From assembly GCF_009208565.1 (NCBI RefSeq), contig NZ_WFLK01000002.1:542300-606299 (forward strand): DNA of 64,000 nt. The letters run 5' to 3'. The DNA is from Janthinobacterium aquaticum (lineage in GTDB: Bacteria; Pseudomonadota; Gammaproteobacteria; Burkholderiales; Burkholderiaceae_D). The translations under genes and the position numbers were made by a program. Under the pieces are notes generated by a model, which was not told the DNA's origin, did no database searches, and saw only the letters and a list, made by a program, of their open reading frames with translations. This document shows positions 43,117-52,439 of the stretch, one piece after another. Position 1 is the stretch's first letter. Every line of letters begins with the position of its first letter.

Positions 43117-45323
43117 AATTCACCACGCCCGCCACTACCAATCCCATCGACCAGCTCAAAGTCGTGGGCCGCGCCACCGACCGTATCGACGGTCCCCTGA
43201 AAACCACCGGCACCGCGCCGTACGCCTATGAGCAGCATGCGGCCGCGCCCAATGCGGCCTACGGCTATGTGCTTGGCGCGGCGATTGCCAAGGGCCGCAT
43301 TGCGTCGATGGATATTATCAATGCGCGCCGCGCGCCGGGCGTGCTGGCCATTGTCACGGCCGAGAGCGCCGGCAAGCTGGGCAAGGGCAAGATGAACACC
43401 GCGCCGCTGTTGGGTGGCCCCGAGATCGCCCACTACCACCAGGCCATTGCGCTGGTGGTGGCTGAAACGTTCGAGCAGGCGCGCGCAGCGGCCCAACTGA
43501 TCGAAGTGCAATATGTGAAGGCCGAGGGCAAATTCGACCTGGCCCGCGGCAAGGCGACCGCCACCAAGCCCAAGAGCGACCAGCCCGACAGCAAGTTCGG
43601 CGACTTCGCCGGCGCCTTTGCGGCCGCGCCGGTGCGCCTGGACGCCACCTACACCACGCCCGACCAGTCGCATGCGATGATGGAGCCGCATGCCTCGATC
43701 GCGGCCTGGCAAGGTGACCAATTGACGGTGTGGACCTCGAACCAGATGATCGACTGGGGCCGCGGCGACCTGGCCAGGACGCTCAATATCCCCAAGGACA
43801 AGCTGCGCATCGTCTCGCCCTACATCGGCGGCGGCTTTGGTGGCAAGCTGTTCGTGCGCTCGGAAGCATTGCTGGCGGCGCTGGGCGCCAAGGCGGCGCA
43901 GCGTCCGGTCAAGGTGGCGCTGCAGCGTCCGCTGATGATGAACAACACCACGCACCGGCCCGCCACCATCCAGCGCCTGCGCATTGGCGCCACGCGCGCC
44001 GGCAAGATCACCGCCATCGGCCATGAGTCGTGGTCGGGCGACCAGCCCGGCGGCAAGCCGGAAACGGCGGTAATGCAGACGCGATTGCTGTATGCGGGCG
44101 CCAACCGCATGACGGCGATGCGCCTGGCCGTGCTCGACCTGCCCGAAGGCAACGCCATGCGCGCGCCGGGCGAAGCGCCGGGCCTGATGGCGCTGGAGAT
44201 CGCCATCGATGAACTGGCCGAAAAGCTCAAGATGGACCCAGTGGTGCTGCGCATCCTGAACGACACCAAGGTCGATCCCGAAAAGCCGGGCCGGCCGTTT
44301 TCGCAGCGCCGCCTGATCGACTGCCTGCGCACGGGCGCGGTGGAATTTGGCTGGAAGGAGCGCAATGCCACGCCGGGCCAGGTGCGCGACGGGCGCTGGC
44401 TGGTCGGCATGGGCGTGGCGGCCGCGTTTCGCAACAATATGGTGATGAAATCGGGTGCGCGCGTGCGCCTCAATAGCGAAGGCGTGGTGACGGTGGAAAC
44501 CGACATGACCGATATCGGCACCGGCAGTTACACTATTATTGCGCAGACAGCGGCCGAGATGATGGGCGTGCCGCTGGAAAAAGTGGTGGTGCGCCTGGGC
44601 GACTCCGATTACCCCGTCTCGGCCGGTTCGGGCGGGCAGTGGGGTGGCAACAGCTCGACCGCCGGCGTGTACGCCGCCTGCGTGCGGCTGCGCCAGGCGG
44701 TGGCGCTCAAACTGGGCATGGACGACAAAGTGGCGCGCTTTTCGGACGGCCAAGTGCTGCAGGACGAGCGCCAGGTGCCGCTGGGCCAGGCGGCGGCCGG
44801 CGGCGATATCGTGGCCGAAGACAGCATGGAATACGGCGATCTCGACAAGAAATTCCAGCAGTCGACCTTTGGCGCGCATTTTGTCGAAGTGGGCGTCGAC
44901 AGCTATACGGGCGAAGTGCGCGTACGGCGCATGCTGGCCGTGTGTGCGGCAGGGCGCATCCTCAATCCCAAGTCGGCGCGTAGCCAGGTGATCGGCGCCA
45001 TGACCATGGGCGTGGGCGCGGCGCTGATGGAAGACCTGGTGGTCGACAAAAAGGTCGGCTTCTTTGTCAACCACGACCTGGCCGGCTACGAAGTGCCGGT
45101 GCACGCCGATATTCCGCACCAGGAAGTGATGTTTCTCGACGAGACCGACCCGATGTCTTCGCCAATGAAGGCCAAGGGCGTGGGCGAACTGGGCATCTGC
45201 GGCGTGGCGGCGGCCATTGCCAACGCGGTCTATAACGCCACCGGCGTGCGCGTGCGCGATTATCCGGTCACGCTCGACAAACTGCTGGCCAAATTGCCGG
45301 CCGCACCAAGCATGGCGGCTTGA
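43113..45323 (+). CDS. paoC: Periplasmic aldehyde oxidoreductase, molybdenum subunit
   Basis: Molybdopterin-cytosine-dinucleotide subunit, 736 residues (E. coli PaoC 732). MoCo-binding stretches include [30 protein letters not shown] and [13 protein letters not shown]. The active-site base E692 lies in [10 protein letters not shown], the same residue number as in E. coli. It oxidises a broad range of aromatic and aliphatic aldehydes in that organism; detoxification of aldehydes is the likely role here. Its TGA overlaps the CorA start (TGATG), an unusual tail for a paoABC operon. Confidence 0.94.
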   Translation: MKFTTPATTNPIDQLKVVGRATDRIDGPLKTTGTAPYAYEQHAAAPNAAYGYVLGAAIAKGRIASMDIINARRAPGVLAIVTAESAGKLGKGKMNTAPLLGGPEIAHYHQAIALVVAETFEQARAAAQLIEVQYVKAEGKFDLARGKATATKPKSDQPDSKFGDFAGAFAAAPVRLDATYTTPDQSHAMMEPHASIAAWQGDQLTVWTSNQMIDWGRGDLARTLNIPKDKLRIVSPYIGGGFGGKLFVRSEALLAALGAKAAQRPVKVALQRPLMMNNTTHRPATIQRLRIGATRAGKITAIGHESWSGDQPGGKPETAVMQTRLLYAGANRMTAMRLAVLDLPEGNAMRAPGEAPGLMALEIAIDELAEKLKMDPVVLRILNDTKVDPEKPGRPFSQRRLIDCLRTGAVEFGWKERNATPGQVRDGRWLVGMGVAAAFRNNMVMKSGARVRLNSEGVVTVETDMTDIGTGSYTIIAQTAAEMMGVPLEKVVVRLGDSDYPVSAGSGGQWGGNSSTAGVYAACVRLRQAVALKLGMDDKVARFSDGQVLQDERQVPLGQAAAGGDIVAEDSMEYGDLDKKFQQSTFGAHFVEVGVDSYTGEVRVRRMLAVCAAGRILNPKSARSQVIGAMTMGVGAALMEDLVVDKKVGFFVNHDLAGYEVPVHADIPHQEVMFLDETDPMSSPMKAKGVGELGICGVAAAIANAVYNATGVRVRDYPVTLDKLLAKLPAAPSMAA

Positions 45324-46327
45324 TGGGGGCTGGTGATTCCGGATTGCATGGCAGCCAGGCACTGGTCAACTGCGTGGCCTACTGCAAGGGGCGCAAGGTC
45401 GAGGACGAGATGGCGCTCGAGCAGGTGTGCGAGCTGCTCAAGGAACCCGACACCTTTGCCTGGATCGGCCTGTTCGAGCCCGATGCGGCCACGCTGGCGC
45501 GCATAGCCTCGCTGTTTTCCCTGCATGAACTGGCGGTGGAAGACGCGCAGGGCGCGCACGAGCGGCCCAAGCTCGATGAATATGGCGACACGCTGTTCAT
45601 GGTGCTGCATACGGCCAGCCTGGAAGGCCAGCGCATCGAATATGGCGAGACGCATGTATTTCTCGGTGCGCGTTTTATCATCACCGTGCGCCATGGGCTG
45701 TCGGCCGGCTATGCGCGCCTGCGCGAGCGCAAGGAAACCGTGCCGGACCGGCTGGCCAGCGGTCCCGGCTATGTGCTCTATACTATCTTGGACTTCATCG
45801 TTGACCAGTACCTGCCCTGTATCGACCATCTGCAGGCCGACTTCGGCCGCTACGAGCAGGAGCTGTTCAAGCCCAATCTGCGCGAAGACACGCTGGAAGA
45901 CTTCTACCTGCTGAAAAACGAGCTGCTAAAAATCGACGCGGCGGCAGCACCCTTGCACGATATCTGCAACCAGTTGCTGCGTTTTCATACCGACCTGATA
46001 CCGAAGGAAACCCGGATCTACTATCGCGACATCCTCGATCATGTGCGCCGCGTCACCCACAGCGCGGCGCAGATGCGCGAAATGGTCAACGCCGCCATGC
46101 AGGTGGCGCTGGGCCAGATCTCGATCCGCCAGAACGAGGTGGTCAAGCGCCTGGCCGGCTGGGGCGCCATCCTGGCCGTGCCAACCATGGTGTTCAGCCT
46201 GTACGGCATGAACTTTGAATTCATGCCCGAATTGAAATGGCGCGGCAGCTACCCGCTGGTGCTGGCCGGCATTGTGGCCGGCTGCTACTTTCTGCACCGG
46301 CGCCTCAAGCGCGAGGGCTGGCTGTAG
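45323..46327 (+). CDS. corA: CorA-family magnesium/cobalt channel
   Basis: A 334-residue divalent-cation channel subunit (homopentamer). The cytoplasmic N-terminal domain contains DTFAWIGLFEPD and LHELAVEDAQGAHERPKLDEYGD, the long stalk helix follows, and two C-terminal helices carry the selectivity motif YGMN (about 294-297) in YGMNFEFMPEL, exactly as in CorA. Its ATG sits in the paoC stop codon, so it is translated with the paoABC message. Whether Mg2+ supply matters to the molybdenum enzyme is not known; it may simply have been captured by the operon. Confidence 0.92.
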   Translation: MGAGDSGLHGSQALVNCVAYCKGRKVEDEMALEQVCELLKEPDTFAWIGLFEPDAATLARIASLFSLHELAVEDAQGAHERPKLDEYGDTLFMVLHTASLEGQRIEYGETHVFLGARFIITVRHGLSAGYARLRERKETVPDRLASGPGYVLYTILDFIVDQYLPCIDHLQADFGRYEQELFKPNLREDTLEDFYLLKNELLKIDAAAAPLHDICNQLLRFHTDLIPKETRIYYRDILDHVRRVTHSAAQMREMVNAAMQVALGQISIRQNEVVKRLAGWGAILAVPTMVFSLYGMNFEFMPELKWRGSYPLVLAGIVAGCYFLHRRLKREGWL

Positions 46328-46424
46328 CGCAGCAGCTGCACTGGCCTGCGGTCTGCGGTCTGTTAAAGGTCGAAATATTGTCTAAAACACTCATGTTTTT
46401 GCGCGGCCTGCCGTTATCGATACC

Positions 46425-47963
46425 ATGAGCACACTATCAGGCATTTCCTCCTGGAGCGCGGCCACCAGCCGCGTGGCCAGCACCGACAGCCGCCGCGATG
46501 ATCTGTCGCAGCCTGTCGTATCGACCAGCGCTTTCCCATCGACCGTGGTGTCGTTGGGCAAATCCGTCAGCGAGTCGAGCGGCAAGACCGCGCTGCAATG
46601 GGAGCGCGCCGGGCGCGACTCGGTCAGCAACCGCATGGCCAACAATTTCAGCAATAGCTACGCGTCCAACCGTTTCAATGGCCTCGGCTCGGCGTTGCTG
46701 GAGCAGCTGAAGGGCGGTGTTGCGCAGTTGTCGCAAACGGTCATGCGCGCACCGGCCGGCGCCGGTTATGCCAGCGGCGTGGCCGTGTCGACCCTGCATG
46801 GCATGGGTGACAGCAAGGTCAGCCTGTCTGTGGTGACCAAAAGCGGGGTGGAGGTCAAACTGTCGCTCGACAGCGACGACGATGGCCTGGCCGTGCAGAT
46901 GACGGCAAATGGCGAGTTGAGCGACGCGGAAACGCAGGCGCTGGGCAGTCTGGCCAAGGGTTTTCAGGAGGCCATCGACGGCATCACGCAGGAGCCGGCG
47001 CAACTCAATCTCGGTGGTCTGATGCAGTTTGACGCCAAAGTGCTGTCATCGGTCAATCTGCAGGCGAAAATCGCGCTCAGCGCCGAGTCGGCCGCTACGC
47101 AAAGCCTGTCGTTCCAGGCCGACGCGACGCAAAGAAAGGTCAGCTTCAGCGGCGCGGCCGGCAGCATCGATATCAAGGTCGATACCAGCCAGCTGGCCAG
47201 CCTGGGCAGCGCGCAGCAGCAGGCGCGCGCGCTGCAGGTGCAGTTGCAGCAGTTTGACAAGGCCGCGACACGCGGCCACGCCGATGCGGCCATGATGGAT
47301 ATGTTCAAGCAGACCTTCAGCAGCCTGCACGGCAGTATTGCCAGCGACGCCACGCTCAGCACCTCCGGTGCGGCGCCGTCGAAATGGGCGCTGGCGGCCG
47401 AAGAGCGTTCGCTGCTGACCGGACTGGCCGATTTCTCCGCCTCGGTGTCGCAGACACCGGCCATGATCAACCCGATGCGCCTGTCCGAGCAGGATGCGTT
47501 TGCGTATTCCGTCAGCCAGAGCACCAGCGTGGGCGGGCGCAGTTATGATGATCGCGCCATCTCGCAGCAGCAAAGCTCGACCTTGACTGCCAGCTACCAT
47601 ATGCCGCTGGTGGCCGGCACCGCGCTGCGCCTGACCACGGCCGCCGAATCGCAGAACTACACCTATCACCAGATCGACGACTCTGCCACCAGCGAGGCGA
47701 AAATCGGCTACAAGGACGGCAAGCTGGCCAGCGCCACGCTGGAACAAAGCACCAGCCTGTCGAGCCGCGTATCGACCTATGTGATGGGCAAGCTCAAATC
47801 CGATATCACCACGCCCGACCAGCACCGCCTGCTGCGCGACCTGGTCGGCGCGCTGTCACCATACCAGCCCGGCGACGCGGCGCTCACCACGGAAAAACGC
47901 GCCGAACAGCGCCAGACCATGCTGCAAGGAATCAACGACAGTGTATTCCTGCGGCCGTATTGA
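46425..47963 (+). CDS. Large Ser/Ala-rich protein of unknown function
   Basis: A 512-residue cytoplasmic or exported-without-signal protein that I do not recognise. The first 80 residues are Ser/Thr-rich and disordered (SWSAATSRVASTDSRRDD and onward). The rest alternates amphipathic stretches such as KVSLSVVTKSGVEVKLSLDSDDDGLAVQMT and IALSAESAATQSLSFQADATQRKVSFSGAAGSIDIKV, and ends LSSRVSTYVMGKLKSDITTPDQHRLLRDLVGALSPYQPG. The overall character, Gln-rich helices with no signal peptide, resembles hook-length or flagellar secretion substrates, but no motif supports that. It stands alone after corA; the short region before it holds nothing else. Confidence 0.65.
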   Translation: MSTLSGISSWSAATSRVASTDSRRDDLSQPVVSTSAFPSTVVSLGKSVSESSGKTALQWERAGRDSVSNRMANNFSNSYASNRFNGLGSALLEQLKGGVAQLSQTVMRAPAGAGYASGVAVSTLHGMGDSKVSLSVVTKSGVEVKLSLDSDDDGLAVQMTANGELSDAETQALGSLAKGFQEAIDGITQEPAQLNLGGLMQFDAKVLSSVNLQAKIALSAESAATQSLSFQADATQRKVSFSGAAGSIDIKVDTSQLASLGSAQQQARALQVQLQQFDKAATRGHADAAMMDMFKQTFSSLHGSIASDATLSTSGAAPSKWALAAEERSLLTGLADFSASVSQTPAMINPMRLSEQDAFAYSVSQSTSVGGRSYDDRAISQQQSSTLTASYHMPLVAGTALRLTTAAESQNYTYHQIDDSATSEAKIGYKDGKLASATLEQSTSLSSRVSTYVMGKLKSDITTPDQHRLLRDLVGALSPYQPGDAALTTEKRAEQRQTMLQGINDSVFLRPY

Positions 47964-47990
47964 CAGCCGCATCGTCAAACCACATTCCAG

Positions 47991-48017
47991 CCCGACAAGC
48001 CCGACAAGCCCGACCAG
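47991..48017. repeat. Three tandem 9-bp repeats in a convergent gap
   Basis: CCCGACAAG, CCCGACAAG, CCCGACCAG in direct tandem, between the unknown protein's stop and the sulfotransferase stop. Small size and position suggest slippage; no function is implied. Confidence 0.7.
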
Positions 48018-48023
48018 CTTGGT

Positions 48024-49031
48024 TCAGGTGTTCAGTCGCTCCAGTTCCAATGCTTCATAAGCTGGCCTGATCGCCGCTGCCAGCTCGATCAGCCGTTCCG
48101 CCTGCGGCGCACTAGCGTCGCCGCGATAGGCGTTGCCCGTGTATTTGGAGTGAAACTGCGCGCGTTCGCGCATGGCGTCCAGCTGGGGCTCAGTGCAGCC
48201 GATTTTCAGACTTGCCAGCAGGGCGGAAAACACGATTGCGGGTAACTGGCTGTAATTGACCAGCATGATGCGCCCGGCTGCTGCCTGGCTGCACGCCGCT
48301 GTATAAAAACTTTCCAGTACCAGCGCGGTATAGGCGTCGAAATCACCGGGAGCGGTGTGGCGAGCCGGCAGCGGCAGCAGCGCTGGGTGTATCAGTCCCG
48401 GCACCATTTGTGGTCCGCGCTGTCGCTGGTGCGAGGCCAGCACCGCCTGCGGTTCGCGGTACAGGAACAGGCAGGGCGTATCGGGAAAGGCAGCGCGCAG
48501 CAGTTCGAGGCTGTGGATGTGCCAGCAATCGAACTTGATGACAAAGTGCTTTTCCTGGTCAGAGCGGCGCTGTCCCATCGCGCCGATAAGCTGGCGCAGC
48601 AACGGGATGGTGCTGCCAGGTTGGCCCTGGTCATGGTGCAGTCGCAGCACCGAGTCGATAATGGGCGGCTCGGACATGACGATACATTGGGGTAAAGACG
48701 CCAGCAATTGGGTGAGCAGGGTCGAGCCGCAGCGCGAGACATGGAAAATAAAGGCGTCAGGCGCAGGCACGTCGTCAAACTGTGCCAGCGCCGCTGCAGG
48801 CGCATGGCAGATACGCCGTTGTTCGCGCGGCTGGCGCGCCAGGGTGTTTTCAAAGAAGGAGTCATTAAAAGCGATATCGCCCATATCGCGCCATGCCACG
48901 CTGATTTCACCGTGCTGGACGCTGGCGGTCAGCGGATACCAGTTGCGCAGATCCATGCCCGGTTGCCATTCGACTTGCTCGCCTCTGGCCAGCAGGCGCT
49001 CCTGCATCGCGAAGCCGTTGTGCACGTTCAT
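48024..49031 (-). CDS. Sulfotransferase-like P-loop protein
   Basis: A 335-residue cytoplasmic protein of the sulfotransferase superfamily. The PAPS-binding loop reads FHVSRCGSTLLTQLLASLP (S99 to T104). The PAPS 3'-phosphate region is represented by VIKFDCWHIHSLELLRAAFPDTPCLFLYREP, where R in LYREP and Ser in AVLASHQR are at expected places. Members of this sub-branch modify peptides, lipids or sugars. The start overlaps the stop of the Asp/Asn hydroxylase gene (ATGA), so these two act together. It closes a three-gene operon read towards the unknown 512-residue protein. Confidence 0.82.
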   Translation of the reverse strand: MNVHNGFAMQERLLARGEQVEWQPGMDLRNWYPLTASVQHGEISVAWRDMGDIAFNDSFFENTLARQPREQRRICHAPAAALAQFDDVPAPDAFIFHVSRCGSTLLTQLLASLPQCIVMSEPPIIDSVLRLHHDQGQPGSTIPLLRQLIGAMGQRRSDQEKHFVIKFDCWHIHSLELLRAAFPDTPCLFLYREPQAVLASHQRQRGPQMVPGLIHPALLPLPARHTAPGDFDAYTALVLESFYTAACSQAAAGRIMLVNYSQLPAIVFSALLASLKIGCTEPQLDAMRERAQFHSKYTGNAYRGDASAPQAERLIELAAAIRPAYEALELERLNT

Positions 49032-49741
49032 GCGGCCACCGCGTGGTAAATCGCCGCCAGCCGTTCGGCCTGTGCCAGCACGGAAGGCTCGCCGGTGGCG
49101 CGCAGGCTGGCGATGATGTGCTGCACATTGCCGTCGTTGATGCTGGCGTCGCCATACTTGGGCGGCGGCTTGGGCACGAAGCCGGCGCTGGCAAACAAGT
49201 GTTCCAGCCAGTCGTTGGTGACGCAGTCGATCACCAGGTGCACGCGCGGCGCCGTGCCACGGTTCTCCACGGCGTGGCGGCAGCTGGCATCCATGTACCA
49301 GGCGTGGCCGGCACTGAAATGTACCGTTTCGCCATCGATGCGAAACAGCACCTGCTGCGAGGTCCTGATCGGGATGTGGATGCGCGTCACGCCGTCGGCC
49401 AGCGCGGTGCCGGGGTCGCGGTGTTCGCGGATCACCGCGCCCGCGTCGAGCGCCATCAGTCGAGCCGCCCCGACCTCGCAGTCGAAGCTGGCGATCACCT
49501 GCCGCAAGTATGGGCAGTGCGCCAGATGCGGCGTGTCGGCATAGGCCACGTCGTCAAGCGACATGATATGGCGCGCGTCGCCGCCGGCCGAGCGCAGCGG
49601 CAGCACACTCCAGCCGTTTTCATAGGCCCCGGTATTGAAATGCGCCAGCCAGTCAGTGGCGGCGAAGCGGGCAATTTCCTGCTGCATGCGCGCCACGTCG
49701 AAACGCAATGGCAAGCGCAGATGGGTGCTGGGCGCCGTCAT
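49028..49741 (-). CDS. Aspartyl/asparaginyl beta-hydroxylase family dioxygenase
   Basis: A 237-residue Fe(II)/2-oxoglutarate enzyme of the AspH (Asp_Arg_Hydrox) family. Its signature is IREHRDPGTAL with H107 and D109 region, TRIHIPIRTSQQ, then the distal H156 in SCRHAVENRG and R166 in PRVHLVIDC for 2-oxoglutarate. Bacterial homologues hydroxylate Asp/Asn or beta-carbons of peptides and lipids. It is coupled at both ends: the GNAT stop overlaps its ATG and its stop overlaps the sulfotransferase start. Its substrate may be a protein of the neighbouring collar cluster (inference). Confidence 0.85.
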   Translation of the reverse strand: MTAPSTHLRLPLRFDVARMQQEIARFAATDWLAHFNTGAYENGWSVLPLRSAGGDARHIMSLDDVAYADTPHLAHCPYLRQVIASFDCEVGAARLMALDAGAVIREHRDPGTALADGVTRIHIPIRTSQQVLFRIDGETVHFSAGHAWYMDASCRHAVENRGTAPRVHLVIDCVTNDWLEHLFASAGFVPKPPPKYGDASINDGNVQHIIASLRATGEPSVLAQAERLAAIYHAVAA

Positions 49742-50229
49742 GGCGTGCTCCAGCGCAGTTGTTGCTGGATCTGATCTTCGCCTTCGACCATAAAACCGAG
49801 CCGCGCATACAGGCGCCGTGCAGCCAGGTTGCCGTGATTGACGCCCAGGCTCACCGTCGCTTGCTGCGTGGCGGCAAGCACCTGCAGGCCAGCCAGTACG
49901 GCGCTGCCCGCGCCCTGGCTCTGCGCCTGCGGCAGCAGCGTGATGTCAACCACGCGCAGCGCCTGCTCGCCGGGATTGACGATCAGCCGGCCGATCGGCG
50001 CGCCGTCGCGCTCGATTATCAGGTGGCGTGCCTGCGGATAGGACTGGCGATAGCCCTGGTCGTGCATGCGCTGCTGCATGGCGATCAGCTGCTCGATGAA
50101 ATCAGGTTCGGCTTGCATCTGCAGCAAATCGCCGCGGCTGCTGCGGTACAGAACGCGCGCGAAAGCCTGGTCGCTCTCGCTGGCGGCATCGAACTCGCGC
50201 AAATTGAAAGGGGAGGATAAGGAATACAC
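49738..50229 (-). CDS. GNAT family N-acetyltransferase
   Basis: About 163 residues. Motif A region is LRVVDITLLPQAQSQGAGSAVLAGL (Q-x-x-G-x-G as QSQGAGS) and motif B has NLAARRLYARLGFMV. I start at GTG 50229 (VYSLSSPFNLREF) because GGAG lies five bases upstream; a TTG at 50256 gives nine more residues. It leads the three-gene minus-strand operon ending with the sulfotransferase and shares a 95-base divergent promoter region with the DUF6916 gene. Confidence 0.85.
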   Translation of the reverse strand: MYSLSSPFNLREFDAASESDQAFARVLYRSSRGDLLQMQAEPDFIEQLIAMQQRMHDQGYRQSYPQARHLIIERDGAPIGRLIVNPGEQALRVVDITLLPQAQSQGAGSAVLAGLQVLAATQQATVSLGVNHGNLAARRLYARLGFMVEGEDQIQQQLRWSTP

Positions 50230-50324
50230 CGGCGCTCCGAAAAAAGGGTGGTTCAAATAGCTGTCTATTTGCTATGCTGCCAATGTTTACGTCGTCTTGC
50301 AATCACATTTACAGGATTTCCTCT

Positions 50325-50636
50325 ATGAACATCACTCTAGAACTGATCGCTCCGCTGGTCGACAGCGTCTTCATGGCCCATACCGCCGCAGGCGTGGTTG
50401 CTCTGACCTTGACCGAAGCGAAGGAACTGCCGCGGCGCGGCTTGCCGGAGCAGTTCCGCACGCCGCTGAGCATGATTTTCGCGGGTCCGCCCGAACTGGT
50501 GCTGATGGACGGCAATTACACCCTCGATCACGAGCAGCTGGGCCAGCTGGAACTGTATTTGTGGCCGATCTCGGCACCGCTGCCAGCCAGGCCCAGCGAG
50601 GTAGGCAAGCAGTGCTACCAGGTATCGCTGTCGTGA
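50325..50636 (+). CDS. DUF6916 domain small protein
   Basis: A 103-residue protein, starting MNITLELIAPLVDSVFMAHT and containing VVALTLTEAKELPRRGLPEQFRTPLSMIFAGPP, VLMDGNYTLDHEQLGQLELYLWPIS and a final QVSLS. That pattern is typical of DUF6916 proteins, which in many genomes neighbour tail-collar (microcystin-dependent-type) genes. It has no signal peptide. The TGA overlaps the methyltransferase GTG (GTGA), so both are coupled. Function is unknown; a beta-rich structural or adaptor role is possible. Confidence 0.75.
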   Translation: MNITLELIAPLVDSVFMAHTAAGVVALTLTEAKELPRRGLPEQFRTPLSMIFAGPPELVLMDGNYTLDHEQLGQLELYLWPISAPLPARPSEVGKQCYQVSLS

Positions 50637-51616
50637 GCGGCGTTGATCGCGCTGCCGAACAGGCGGAACTGGCGCAGATCGCCCGCGCCATCGCCGATCC
50701 GGCGCGTTCGCTCGCCTCGTTGATCGGCGAGACCGGGCAGTTGCGCGCCTTTGTCGAGCGCCATTCGCAGCTGTCGATGGCAGGCTCGGACCACATGACC
50801 GAGGGCGAAAGCACCTTGCCCAGCGGCTGGGCGATTTCACCGGTGCAAGCTGCACTGTGCGCGCGCGAACCGCTGCGCAGCGCCGCCTTTATCCAGGGCC
50901 TGGCTGCGGCCATCAACGCCGCCGCCACGCCGCAGCGGCCGGTGTCGGTGCTGTATGCCGGTTGCGGTCCGTTTGCCTTGCTGGCCTTGCCGCTGATGGC
51001 GATCTTCTCGCCGCACCAGGTGCGCTTCACCATCCTCGAAGTGCACCAGGAAGCGCTCGACTACGCGCGCGCCCTGATCGAAAAGCTCGGCTATGGCGGG
51101 CACGTGGCGGCATTCGTCTGCGCCGACGCCGCCACATGGCGCATCGCGCCGGAGGCAACCCCGGACGTGATCGTCAGTGAAACCATGAATACGGCATTGG
51201 GCAAGGAACCGCAGGTGGCCATCATGCGCAATCTGTTCGTGCAGGCGCCGCAAGCGGCACTGGTGCCAGCGGCCATCGCGGTACATCTTGGTCAGCCGGG
51301 GCATACCATGCATGAGCCGTGCGCCGACTGGGGCCGCATCTTTGAAATCAATGCCGCCAGCATCCTGGCGTGGAAAGGGAATCAGGGCGGTTCCCTGCCT
51401 GCCGCCAGCATCCGCCTGCCGACGCAGCTGGCGCGGGCGCCGAAACTGCTGACGCGTATCCAGGTGCATGGCGAGACCGTGCTGCGCGATTATGACTGCA
51501 GCCTGAACCTGCCGCTGCACCTGCCCGGCAAGCCGCAACTGACGGGATCGGAAACGCTGGCCTTTTCCTATCAGCTGGGCAGCACGCCGGGCCTGGCGTG
51601 CGAGGTGCTGCGCTGA
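50633..51616 (+). CDS. SAM-dependent methyltransferase
   Basis: About 327 residues. The SAM motif I is VLYAGCGPFALLALP (about 106-120), the acidic residue of motif II is E136 (FTILEVHQE), and motif IV-like sequence is PDVIVSETMNTALGKEP, where SETMN resembles the double-Glu loop of protein arginine methyltransferases; assignment to that class is inference. The C-terminal half is a beta domain (IFEINAASILAWKGN, LTRIQVHGETVLRDYDCSLNLPLHLP). The GTG start overlaps the DUF6916 stop. Its stop is three bases from the stop of the convergent collar gene. I expect a protein or metabolite substrate in this cluster. Confidence 0.8.
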   Translation: MSGVDRAAEQAELAQIARAIADPARSLASLIGETGQLRAFVERHSQLSMAGSDHMTEGESTLPSGWAISPVQAALCAREPLRSAAFIQGLAAAINAAATPQRPVSVLYAGCGPFALLALPLMAIFSPHQVRFTILEVHQEALDYARALIEKLGYGGHVAAFVCADAATWRIAPEATPDVIVSETMNTALGKEPQVAIMRNLFVQAPQAALVPAAIAVHLGQPGHTMHEPCADWGRIFEINAASILAWKGNQGGSLPAASIRLPTQLARAPKLLTRIQVHGETVLRDYDCSLNLPLHLPGKPQLTGSETLAFSYQLGSTPGLACEVLR

Positions 51617-51619
51617 TTT

Positions 51620-52333
51620 TTAATTGCGCATCGGGAAATAGCCTTCCACGGCGATCAGGTAATTCATCGCCAGGAAGGGCGGCGTCGGCGCGCTTTGCGC
51701 CGTCACCGTGACCGGCGTGATGATCGGCGTGCCGCCGCCGGTGCTGGCGTTGGTGACGGTCGGGGTGAAGCTGACCTGTCCGCTGGCCTTGGCCAGCGCG
51801 ACGCTGCCGCTGGCGCCCAGCGCCGGCAGGTACATATTGGTAACCGAGGTGCCCGACGATGCAGCGGTGGCCAGGTAGCCGCCGGCCGTCGGCGCAGGGT
51901 CGCTGGCTTCGTCCAGCGCGGCGTTCAGGGTGACGTCGACCGTCGCCGAGCCGCTCGACACGGTGGCTGCGTGGGTGTGTGCCGGCATGTTGGCGACCGT
52001 CAGGGCGATGCTGGCGGTGCCGGTGCTGACGAGGCGTACGTTGGCGCCCAGCAGGTCGCCATTTTGCGACGCCCGCGTCGGCGCGCCTTGTGCATTGACG
52101 GGGGCGGTGACAATGCGGTCAGGCGCAACCGTGTCGTTCAGCGCCACCGGAATCCGGCCGCGCAGGTCGGGCAGGGCAAAGGTGGTCTTGCCGTCGCCGC
52201 CGAACTGTACGCCCAGCACCGCGTACAGTACGTTGTTGGTGCTGATGCTGAGCGTCTGGCCATGGCAAAACATCCAGCCCTTCGGTGCGAAAGGGAATGC
52301 TGCCAGCATGATGGTGCCGATGAGTGGGTCCAT
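51620..52333 (-). CDS. Tail-collar (microcystin-dependent-type) protein C
   Basis: A 237-residue protein. Residues 1-60 form the phage tail Collar domain: GTIMLAAFPFAPKGWMFCHGQTLSIS, NNVLYAVLGVQFGGDGKTTFALPDLRGRIPV. A variable middle follows and the C-terminus ends with PPFLAMNYLIAVEGYFPMRN. In phages this domain sits at the fibre/baseplate joint; free-standing chromosomal copies such as MdpB are of unknown function. It is the last of three tandem paralogues, read from 54051 downwards, and convergent with the methyltransferase. No signal peptide. Confidence 0.85.
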   Translation of the reverse strand: MDPLIGTIMLAAFPFAPKGWMFCHGQTLSISTNNVLYAVLGVQFGGDGKTTFALPDLRGRIPVALNDTVAPDRIVTAPVNAQGAPTRASQNGDLLGANVRLVSTGTASIALTVANMPAHTHAATVSSGSATVDVTLNAALDEASDPAPTAGGYLATAASSGTSVTNMYLPALGASGSVALAKASGQVSFTPTVTNASTGGGTPIITPVTVTAQSAPTPPFLAMNYLIAVEGYFPMRN

Positions 52334-52439
52334 GGTGTCTCTGGTGAAGTGATGGGTGTGTCGGATGGATACGTGAAACTGATGCGACAGGTGCGGAACC
52401 GGGGCGCGCGATACGCTGCCCCGGACCGTGCCGCATGAT

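Noticed and set aside
42720..45362. 880-codon open frame on the minus strand across paoB-paoC
   Set aside because: Antisense shadow of the Pao operon: His/Arg-rich, no start signal, and both strands cannot code.
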